From the NCBI GenBank assembly GCA_011109175.1, contig RDEW01000012.1, forward strand, positions 341,693 to 405,692: a DNA stretch of 64,000 nt, written 5' to 3'. Position 1 is the stretch's first letter, and each line of letters starts with the position of its first letter. The position numbers and the translations under genes were made by a program. This document shows positions 55,975 through 64,000 of this stretch, one piece after another. The notes under the pieces were generated by a model that did no database searches, was not told where the DNA came from, and worked only from the letters and a program-made list of their open reading frames with translations. Source of the DNA: Dicyema japonicum. Lineage: Eukaryota > Dicyemida > Rhombozoa > Dicyemidae.

Positions 55975-56285
55975 TTTTTATTTAACCCGAGACCACGGTT
56001 AAACCAAACTAATTATCACGTGATCCCGATGCATTCTAACAGAGACCTCATCTTTGCCCGTGTTCTTCCTTCGTGTCCGCGCATGAACGTACAGGACGGC
56101 TGCCTGAATTTTCAGGGTCACCTTCCTGTTATCTGGAATCTAGTCTCATAAGGGCCTCCAGAGGCGTAGGTCCGGTTCGGTGATCTTCACAAATCTAACG
56201 CTCCGTTACTCTGTAAACCCTCTTTTGCATTTCCTCAATTTTCTTCATATTTGACCAAGATATGGACGGTCCCCACGACCCGCAT
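55975..56285 (-). pseudogene. G2: LINE C-terminus and 3' end
   Basis: The minus strand reads SCGSWGPSISWSNMKKIEEM, QKRVYRVTER, then EDHRTGPTPLEALMRLDSR, with a 3' end gatcacgtgataattagtttgg and a tail ggtctcgggttaaataaa. It is collinear with G1 (38232-38600). The upstream end abuts the 3' tail of C6. Confidence 0.6.
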
Positions 56286-56900
56286 GATGAAATTTATTTA
56301 TTTATTTCAAAACCCCAAGAAAGAATTAATTCGCTAAATTAAGTGATCCCAGCCTCAAACATCTCTCGAATTCTCTTCGAATGCTCCTCCACCAGTGAAC
56401 CAACAACGTTTCGAATTGTCTTCTTTTATTTCTGCAGAGGAATTCTATCGGAGTGCACTTTTTTAAAGCCGATCTGAATTCCTCCGCATGAACCACCTTC
56501 TCTCTGAATGGGTTTCCTAGCTCCTTGCACATACGTAGGAAGCCCTGGCCATTTCTCACCGTCATCTCCTCTGAAAGGAGACTGGGGATGGACGTGGAGT
56601 CTGATTGAATATACCTCATGATCTTCCATCTGAAAGAGTTCACACGCTCCACCTCGTAGAAGGAATAGCGAATCTCCTGGCAGAACAGGCATATTCAATC
56701 GTCGGCGCAATGACTTGGAGATATACTTTGCTGATCCAAGCAGTAGGAGAGAAGGGGCTCTTCTTAACGATGGTTTTTAAGACGTTCCATTTTCGAAGGC
56801 TCTTGGTTAACACCTCCTCCGTGTGACTGGCGAAAGTCATCAGTCGAAAGTTTCTCCAAGGATCTTCTGGATTCGTGTATAAGGGATGAGAATGTTTCCG
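56286..56900 (-). pseudogene. C6: family C LINE 3' part
   Basis: The minus strand carries FASHTEEVLTKSLRKWNVLKT, IAPTIEYACSARRFAI, VNSFRWKIMRYI, GQGFLRMCKELGNPF and KKCTPIEFLCRNKRRQFE, matching the C2 C-terminus (TRGLQKVNVIRAL, IAPAIEYASVAWRF, GSGFLRLCEEDGNPL, PIGFLCKTERRLF). The tail cttggggttttgaaataaataaataaa ends at about 56286. Confidence 0.7.
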
Positions 56901-57050
56901 AGGAATATCTCAAGTCCACCTTTAAATCTTCTGTCCGCATGATAAAATATTCTATTATTATTAATGTATGGGAGAGAGAGAATTCGATGATTCTTATTTT
57001 ATATTGATTTTATGAAATATTAAAAATTAATTTAAATATAATATTGAGTG

Positions 57051-58093
57051 ATGTGTGTCAAGAATATACTAAAAATTGGTACGCATTCTGGTACATTCCA
57101 CTGTGACGATGTTTTGTCATGTGTAATGCTTACTAAACTACACAAGAATGTAAAAATAATAAGATCCAGGAATAAGGAAGTATTGGACGAGTGTGATATT
57201 GTTGTTGACGTTGGCGGAGTCTTTGATCATTCAAAAAGTCGCTATGACCACCATCAGAAATCCTTCAATTTAACAATGAATACAATCTCCGATGGGAAAT
57301 ACCCCTTTGATATAAAACTGAGTAGTTGTGGACTTGTTTATTACTTTTATGGACATGAACTGATTAAAGAACACAGAACTGATTATACTTTGTCGAATAC
57401 TCAGATTGACTTGATTTTTAAATTATTTTATAAATATTTTGTTATGCCAATTGACGGAATTGACAACGGAATTCAGATCTGTGGCTGGCAAACAAAGATA
57501 CAACATTGTAACTGATCTGTGTTCTCGTGTGTCTTTTTGTAATCCACCTTGGTATGAGATGAGTCAGGTGGTTGACTTGGAACAGGTTTGTGGATGGCTG
57601 ATTCTGTAGATGGACTCCTTCTATGAGGCTATGGACATTGTCAGGAAGGAGTATGATTCAATAATGAATTATTACTTTAACTCCGTTCTTTTAGAGTTTG
57701 ATATTGTAACACGTGGTTTCCACCAAAGATATGAGTTGGATAAGAGTGGGAGGATTATGTTTGTTGAGAGGGGGTGTCCATTCAAAAATGTGTTACCTGA
57801 GGTTGAAAGGATTGCCGGAAAGGAGGGTCAAATATTATTTGTGCTTTCCAAGAATGCACATGATCATTCTTACAGGACAAACGCTGTCTTTGATGGGTCT
57901 CCTTTTAATTTGAGGTTATTGATGATGTTGATTTAGACGGAGACTGAGAGAAGACTTGCGTGGATTAGTTGATAATGATTTGTTTCAAAAGTCTGGAATT
58001 GAGGGACTCAGGTTTGTCCATTCAAGTGGGTTTATGGGGTGCGGCAATACTTTCGATTCAGTACTCTCATTGTCCAAAATGAGCTTAATTTAG
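57051..58093 (+). CDS. MYG1: MYG1 exonuclease, with one apparent frameshift
   Basis: MYG1 is a conserved DHH-like 3'-5' exonuclease found in the nucleus/nucleolus and mitochondria, with a role in RNA processing. The start ATG at 57051 opens KNILKIGTHSGTFHCDDVLSC, then VVDVGGVFDHSKSRYDHHQKSF (DHH motif), SSCGLVYYFYG and PIDGIDNGI. Near 57495 the frame must shift by one base to continue RYNIVTDLCSRVSFCNPPW. A 24-nt intron (57586-57609) and a 22-nt intron (57915-57936) then join MDSFYEAMDIVRKEY, GQILFVLSK and GLRFVHSSGFMGCGN. About 331 residues in total. The single 1-nt excess may be a sequencing error or an early disabling change; the rest looks under constraint. Confidence 0.85.
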
Positions 58094-58099
58094 CTCCAC

Positions 58100-58900
58100 T
58101 AACTGTTATTTCATTACTTTTTCATAATCAGTGAGTATTTGAGTTGCTTCAGGGGAGGTCAGTGGTCTCCAATCATATAACAGGGTAGAGGATTTTATTT
58201 GAAATCAAACATAAACTGAAGACAATGGTGTGAAGTTATAAGTTTTAAGATTCGTTTGTTTGGAGGCCTGGGGTTGGGCTCAACGTCGTCTGGAATGAGG
58301 TGGATCCCTTGTTCCTTGAAGAGGTCATAGGGGAGAGTATGTGGTTCTTTTATTGTGTGCTGTATTCAAACACATCCGGATAACACCACAGAGTGAACCT
58401 GCGCGTCATGAAATCATGAGTTCTTGATTCTTTGGTTGCCCTGTACTATTATGACTTAACGTCTGCATAAACATAACAACATGGTGGTCCTTAACTAGTT
58501 AAGCTGGACTTAATGACAACTAAAGGATTGGTTGTGTGTATTCAATTCAAATGTCCACCAAAGAATGATACTGCTAAATAAGTAGTTAATTATGTTAGTT
58601 AATTACCCTCACTGAATGAGTAATTTACTTGGCTGTTCATATGGGAATTCAAATCTGTTCAACTTTAGCGATTAGTCTCATAATTCTTTAAAACTCGTAT
58701 CTAAATTTATTCTCTAAAAATACTTCATTTCCAATAAAAATCATATTTTGATTGATGAACGTTCATTCTTTTGTTCATCCGCTTAAAATAGGATGAATTT
58801 AGATTTGCTTGAGAAAAATTAAGATCACAGTGATCTGAATCTAAGTTTTCTAGCAGACTTTATACAATAAATACTTGAAACATTCGAAATATTCCAAATT
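58100..58900. other. No recognised gene
   Basis: AT-rich 3' flank of MYG1 with short frames only. Confidence 0.35.
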
Positions 58901-58904
58901 TTTT

Positions 58905-59640
58905 GTCTTAGCTAATCAATCAACCCTCTTTACTACTCAATGTTTCACGGGGGTTGGGACCAGAGCCTACGGCGGTTTAGTTCTACAGACGAACAATAAG
59001 GAATTCTCAGAAATTTCCCACTGCGGCAAAAAGACTTTATCTCTTTTTCCGCGTCAACTGATGAAGTGAGTAAGGTGTCTCTGAGCCCATATAAATGAAT
59101 CGTGTTAAAATCTTCAGGCGAGTTGTCACTGATAGATCTCTCTAATCCATGCTTATGGAGAAAGGAGTTAGTTAGTGCACGTCCGCGTTGACAGTAAACA
59201 GTGTTTATGGTTTCGATTATTTTTGCCGTTAGCCTTCTCCATCCCTTTCGTCGTATTGCTCGTCTCCTGATTTTATTCAGATCGTTTGCATCCATCAATC
59301 TGCCCCCGATCACAGCATAATCATCCGCAAGTGTCGTGAGAAGACAACCTCTTGGACGTCCTCTGAATGCAGGAGATACAGTAAAAATTCTTCTATGGCG
59401 GCATTGCACGGTGTCTGTTAACGCATCCGTAGAATATGCCCAAAAAGGTGCCAACAGGCTTCAAGTACATTCAGACTTATTGGGTCCACAATCAGTAAGT
59501 CTGTATAATTTATTGTTTGAGATTTTCTATGGCCAAGAATATCCAAGGAGTTTTCTTAGTTGGCCTCTGTAAAATGAGTCGAGTTGTTCCATGTCTTTCT
59601 TTGATGTTTCCCTACGTACATGACTGGTCGACAAATCCAT
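58905..59640 (-). pseudogene. D8: family D 3' part
   Basis: The minus strand reads MEQLDSFYRGQLRKLLGYSW, then LAPFWAYSTDALTDTVQC, AFRGRPRGCLLTTLADDY and KGWRRLTAKII, corresponding to LNSFHRMQLRYILRISW, FGHILRMDRNTP, FRGRPRITL and GNWKRLTKRI in D2. The RT is missing. The last 169 codons form one frame (59454-58945) that runs past the usual D end. Confidence 0.6.
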
Positions 59641-59797
59641 TATATAAGCGAAATCGCATCTAGGAATTTGATGGGAGAGGAGGGTACAGAAATCAATTAA
59701 ACATGATTTAATATAAAAAATAGAAATATTATTAACTTATTATAAAATTTTAAATTTAAACCGGCATTAAATGTTGGTTGTAGTGTGAAAATAATAT

Positions 59798-60334
59798 ATG
59801 TTACGGAATATTCTGAAATTATATTTAAATAGAATAAGAAAAAAGGTAATATTCAAAAACAAGCATGATGGACTATCAAAAAATTTCATGCTTATATTCA
59901 CTAATAAAAATGCCAATATGTTTTACACGTGTTCGTATCTATGTCCCCTTTGTGCATTATTGATTGCCCAAAAATATTACATAACCATATTGTATAACAA
60001 AATAACCATTTTAAGTGGATTGGAGTATGTCTGTGTATTTTTCTGTTGCATATTGTTTTTAAGTCTCTCCCGCAGATGGATAACCTCAACAGTACTGAGA
60101 ATGTACTTTAATAAGGAGGATAATGTTTTTGTGGCCATTAAAAGGAATTTCTATGGTAGAAAGACTAAAATTTACTTTAAAAGAGGGGATGTCAATTATA
60201 TTTATCAAAGGTATCACATGAACTTGCTTCCCAATGTCAACATTATGGATTACAAACTATCACTTAATCCACATTATTTTGTCTCATATGAGTATTATCA
60301 TTATTTAATTAACCATGATTTTAAAATAAAGTGA
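59798..60334 (+). CDS. TMEM186/TMEM70-like mitochondrial membrane protein
   Basis: 178 codons in one exon. A basic N-terminus (about residues 1-35), two hydrophobic segments (about 40-60 and 72-93) separated by a short loop, then a C-terminal domain with TVLRMYFNKEDNVFVAIKRNFYGRKTKIY. The layout (two membrane segments, then a beta-rich domain with a repeated x-Y/F-x-G-R-K step) fits the TMEM70/TMEM186/TMEM223 group of inner-membrane complex I/ATP synthase assembly factors. The fit is by pattern, not by a diagnostic motif. It is flanked by D8 and D5. Confidence 0.45.
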   Translation: MLRNILKLYLNRIRKKVIFKNKHDGLSKNFMLIFTNKNANMFYTCSYLCPLCALLIAQKYYITILYNKITILSGLEYVCVFFCCILFLSLSRRWITSTVLRMYFNKEDNVFVAIKRNFYGRKTKIYFKRGDVNYIYQRYHMNLLPNVNIMDYKLSLNPHYFVSYEYYHYLINHDFKIK

Positions 60335-61129
60335 TTATTACTCGTTTATTAACATTTTGGGTGAGCTGGAGACGTGGCTCTATTGCACACATGTCTTTTT
60401 CCTGCTTTTCTTAGGGATCTTTCACTATTAGCTCGTTCAATGTAAGAGGATTAAAGTCGGATACTAAAATAAGAAATTTATGCGTGGATTTTACAATGCA
60501 ACGAAAGTAAAAGGCGGACTAGATAAAATCAACAATGATTTCCGCCTGATTCTGAACCCTTCGAATTGCTCAAACTACGGCATGGGATTTGCAATACAAA
60601 AAAACTGAACAATCGAATCCACAAGGCGTGGAGGGTGAGTGATAGAATATGTGTTTTACAATTAAATTACGGTGAAAAAACAATTCCATAATCTTTATTA
60701 ATGTATATGCACCAACTTCGGTGAGAGTATCAATCAATGGAGACGAACTAGACGACTTCTATTCCTCCTTGTCGCATGTATATGCATCTTTGGAAACATC
60801 GTTCATACATTACCGCAGATTGGAACGCAAAGGCAGGACGTGGGAGTAGTCACAATGAATTCATGAGAAGCCATGCAAGAGGAATCAGGAATCAGTCAGG
60901 AGAATCGCTTATCGAATTTTGCAACACATTCAAACTATATCTATGCAATACTGCTTTCAGGCACTCAGCAAGACATAAGACGACATGGAGCTGCTAACAA
61001 AAAGACAAATCTGGGACTATCAAGCCTATATATAACCAAATAGATTACATTATCTGCAAACAAGCCTACAAGGCACTACAAACAGACTTTCAAAGCTACA
61101 GTGGGACACTAGTAGATAGTGATCACAGA

Positions 61130-61477
61130 TTGGTTGTGGCACGTTTCCTTTTCAAACGATATTTTGGGGTTTCCAAAGCGGCTGGCATGAGGATATCTGA
61201 AGGGAGGTTTGCAGTGGAGCAACTCTACATGGTGGGACCGACTCGGAAAAGCTATCAAAATACATTGAGAGAAAAAATCAGACAGTGGAATAAAATAATT
61301 GCTTGGGGAGCTGTGGCAAGATACCATCGATGCAATAAAGTGTGCAATTCAATAGTTGGAGTAAAACCGAAGCATTTCAACGGACACTATGACCACGAGA
61401 TTGAAGAACTAAATTGCAGAGGAACCTACGTTTACAGATCGAAACCTGTCAGGACCAGGCAAAGGAACACACTCTAA
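61130..61477 (+). pseudogene. D5 endonuclease end and linker
   Basis: 115 codons are open, beginning in the SDHRLVVARFLF block (last catalytic motif of the endonuclease) and leading into the basic linker. The D3 copy reads SDHKLLVARFRMKR at the same place. Confidence 0.55.
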
Positions 61478-62202
61478 GAGTCATGTGGAACCAAACCCTG
61501 TATAAAATAAAGAAAAGAACGAGGGAAATAAAGGAAAATAAACTTGTTGGAATGGCTAAAGAAGTAGAAAGACTCAAAAACGGAGCGCAGATGTTCAAGG
61601 TTGTTCACTTACTACATAGAGACACGCAGTCATAAAGAATCACAATACATGATCAGTTTGGAAAGTCTTTGTTAAACAAAAATGAAATTCTATCGGCCAT
61701 ATCCAGCCATTATCAGCTGGCCTTCAATCAAAACCACAAGGAAAAAATCAAACAATTCGATGGTGAAGTACGAGAACTAAATATTCCGATAACGGTTCTG
61801 GAAACAAAAAAAGCCCTGGACAAAGTGAACAACAATAGAGCTGCTGGCCCTGACAACATAAATGCAGAACTTCTCAAATAAGCACCGACCGAGATCTCTG
61901 AGCTATTAACTGAGATATACAACAAAAAATTCAAATACAACTCAACCCTGGATGTGGATAATGGCACACTAATTGCATTAAAAAAACCGGGCAAAGCTAA
62001 GGGCCCCTTAACGAATTTAAGACCCATCTTACTATTGACGACTCTACGCAAGATATTATCATTTTTAGTGTGAGTAGGATTGACCTGACATTGAGAACTT
62101 TCTCTCTCACCGTCAAAACGGATTCAGGTCAGGGATATCTACAGCTGATGTGGTCTGTGTGCAACACATTAAAAGTACAAGGGAGCTACTGGCATCCTTG
62201 GC

Positions 62203-62613
62203 ATGGACATGTCCAAAGCCATTGACTCTATACACAGAGGGAGACTTTTCGATATCTTGGAGAATTTGGTTGACGAGGACAGTGTCAGAATGATCCGTCT
62301 ATTACTTGGAACAACACAGTTAAGTGTACGTTTTGGAAATTTGGAGTCTGTCCCATTCGAGACAACGTTCGGGGTACCGCAAGGAGATTTTTTGTCACCG
62401 GTACTTTTTGTAACATATCTGGAGGCGGCACTCAGAGACTTCAGACTATTAATTGGCGACTTATTTCAAACTGAAGTGATTTATGCAGATAATATCGACT
62501 ATATATTCAGCGACGAGAAAATATTAAACTATTTACGGACAAGGATGCCAGATGTGCAAAAAAATGGTTCATCAAAATACAGAAAAGACGGAAACAATGA
62601 CCATACACCGTGA
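62203..62613 (+). pseudogene. D5 RT palm with YADN
   Basis: 136 codons: DMSKAIDSIHRGRL (the Phe after KA is replaced by Ile), RFGNLESVPFETTFGVPQGDFLSPVLF, EVIYADNIDYIFSDE. The YADD of the family is YADN here, and the frame breaks in the thumb. Confidence 0.7.
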
Positions 62614-62810
62614 ATTAACTCGAACCGATGAAAAATGGAGATATTGTAAAAAATTGGGGTCGTTGCTAGGAGACGCTGAGGATATCACTGACAGGAAAAT
62701 ATTGCCCGTCATGGCCTTTAGAAAAATGGGAGTAGTCTGGAATCATCGTAAACAAATTAGCACACAATTAATCCTGTGAGGTGCATATTTTTGAAGCATC
62801 ACGTCCATCC

Positions 62811-63344
62811 ATATTCACAATTGTGGAAAAGCTTCCGGTGGAGTAAAGAAGAGAAGGGTCCTTTGCCGGGTATAGAGTGTCTCACGAGTTAGCTTCATAA
62901 ATGACATTGCCATATATCTTCTAGACATTCTCCTCAATTGTTTAAACAAGTGAGGTAGCCAAGAAGATAACATAATTAAATTGTATTCAAAAAAAGAAAA
63001 ACAAATTATTAAATAATCACCAATGTGAAAGAATGTGTCTCCCCTTTAGAAATCTTTTAAAGAGGATTACTTGACCTTTTTCTGTAGAAAGTCGAGTATT
63101 GATTCCGTGATCGTTAGTCCTCATTACATAGCTAGGTCTAAAGTGTATCCTCGGACCTCTTCGTTTCTTTCTCATAGTAAAGTAGCTTCTTTGAAAAATT
63201 GGGAAATTCAGTTTGGTACTAAATAGTGATCCTAAAGAACGCACAACAAACATTTTAAAATATATATTTTTAAAAATTTATTTTTAATTTATACACATAA
63301 TTTATATTGATAAGTATTATTTTATTTACTTTATTATGGGTTAG
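62811..63344. other. No recognised gene
   Basis: AT-rich sequence with a 78-codon minus frame (63253-63017) that shows no family features. Confidence 0.3.
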
Positions 63345-63650
63345 CCGCGTGGCTCCATGTGATGCTTCGTGGCTAATTGGTTGAAGTTTCTGTTTGTTTG
63401 TCTGTTCCTCCTCTCTTTTCCTATTAGAGTGGCGTCATGTGATCCACCTGTCTAGATGGCGCCCAGTGATCATTTGCTCTCCCCCACTTCACTGGAGGGA
63501 TTTCCACAACTGCAAATATGGACGTCTTTTACCCTTTATGCTGATTCCGGATGGACTCTGTAGAAGTGGGAACTGGATACACTTAATTAGTTGTTTACTT
63601 TAACTTCTTTCTCGGTGTATCCGGGGTTAATAAATAAAATCATTCCCAGC
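63345..63650 (+). mobile_element. Short non-autonomous C-derived element
   Basis: About 300 bp with the family-C leader (gtggcgtcatgtgatccacc at about 63432) and, only 200 bp later, the family-C 3' tail (ctttctcggtgtatccggggttaataaataaa at about 63609-63642). No endonuclease or RT lies between. The middle segment recurs at 55690-55920. Confidence 0.5.
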
Positions 63651-63756
63651 TTAACGTCTCCGCAGCGGCGCAGGCGTTCCTTATTGGTCCACCCGTGAAC
63701 ATAGGGCAAAGTGTGGTTTTTTCTTACAAATGCCACTACGTCGTCGGCGAACCACA
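63651..63756 (-). pseudogene. Possible RT motif fragment
   Basis: The minus strand reads VMWFADDVVAFVRKN, which looks like RT motif C (YADD-like). About 35 residues only, between the short element and C7, so the assignment is tentative. Confidence 0.3.
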
Positions 63757-64000
63757 TGACATTTTTAGAGAGTTCTTTGAGTCATCTATGATCAGGGACT
63801 CACCTTTAACCGACATGTTTAAGAACAAAGTAACTTCTGCTTTAAAGAAAATGAGAATTTTAAAAGTGCTCTCAAAAACACTTAGAGACCAAACTGGTGG
63901 CCTTGCCACGATTTATAAACAATTTATCGGACCAACGATGACGTATGCAAGTCTTTCATGGGCAATGCAGATGTCACGATCCTCATTGAAACTATCCGCA
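63757..64000 (+). pseudogene. C7: family C RT thumb, runs off the window
   Basis: The plus strand reads NKVTSALKKMRILKVLSKTL, RDQTGGLATIYKQFIGPTMTYAS and LSWAMQMSRSS, nearly identical to the same part of C4 (28501-28700, minus). The element is 5' truncated here and continues past the window end. Confidence 0.75.

Larger units (their letters stand above)
60404..62810 (+). mobile_element. D5: family D LINE, truncated at the 3' end
   Basis: Plus strand. Endonuclease start ISSFNVRGLKSDTKIRN (60425), INVYAPTS (60700), ADWNAKAGRGS (60800), SDHRLVVARFLFKR (61120). A long linker follows (61130-61640), then NNNRAAGPDNINAELLK (61835), LKKPGKAKGP and LRPILLLTTL (61980-62040), GMDMSKAIDSIHRGR (62200), GVPQGDFLSPVLFVTYLEA (62370), IYADNIDYIFSDE (62480) and the GSLLGDAEDIT thumb (62655). 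Motif C has Asn for the second Asp (YADN), so catalysis is lost. It stops near 62810, before the GHVLRM tail. Confidence 0.8.

Overview
This is an AT-rich metazoan window that is mostly a graveyard of transposable elements. A few host genes sit in the gaps. The strongest clue to the organism is intron size. In genes whose family I recognise, reading frames are restored only by removing GT...AG introns of 21-27 nt: four in a tailless/TLX-type nuclear receptor, five in CFAP298, two in MYG1 and about seven in an annexin-like locus. Introns this short in an animal with nuclear receptors, a cilia protein and annexins point to a dicyemid mesozoan (Dicyema-like). That assignment is an inference.

Host genes seen: nuclear receptor NR2E type (7119-8304 +), NDUFB1-like complex I subunit (8651-8845 -), an annexin-like locus with Gly/Pro/Gln repeats and several lesions (35702-37379 +), CFAP298 (42664-43654 -), MYG1 exonuclease with one apparent frameshift (57051-58093 +), and a TMEM186/TMEM70-like mitochondrial membrane protein (59798-60334 +).

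I use local letters for the element families. Family B is a non-LTR element with an N-terminal PHD finger, a YLDD reverse transcriptase and a C-terminal CCHC plus restriction-like endonuclease. It has two copies (2657-5707 and 34604-35653), both with an inverted 5' part, and a 3' fragment at 23764. Family C is an AP-endonuclease LINE of Jockey/CR1 type with a 2A-like motif near its N-terminus (9276, 12931, 19031, 24190, 28240, 33621, 44085, 56286, 63757). Family D is an AP-endonuclease RT with an RTE/'GHVLRM' type C-terminus (165-6075, 6117, 8953, 12175, 13265-17510, 31690, 50990, 58905, 60404). Family E is a Jockey-like element with gag zinc knuckles (39067, 46589, 51115); 46733-48340 carries the one long intact RT ORF. 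Family G is a LINE 3' end (38232, 55975). There are also two fragments of an R4-like CCHC/PD element (27234, 41890), a gypsy-type integrase fragment (22873), a Tc1/mariner-IS630 transposase fragment (53464) and three hAT copies (14514, 44730, 49195).

Layout. 0-6 kb: D1 broken by the nested B1, which has an 11-bp target duplication. 6-9 kb: gene island (nuclear receptor, NDUFB1). 9-17.5 kb: C and D elements, with hAT H1 nested inside D2 and flanked by an 8-bp duplication. 19-30 kb: C elements, integrase relic, tRNA-like unit. 31-36 kb: D4, C5, B2. 36-46 kb: annexin, E1, CFAP298, hAT relic, unknown repeat protein. 46-57 kb: E2, hAT H2, E3, transposase, minisatellite, G and C tails. 57-60.4 kb: MYG1, D8, TMEM186-like. 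60.4-64 kb: D5, a short C-derived element and the start of another C copy that runs off the window.
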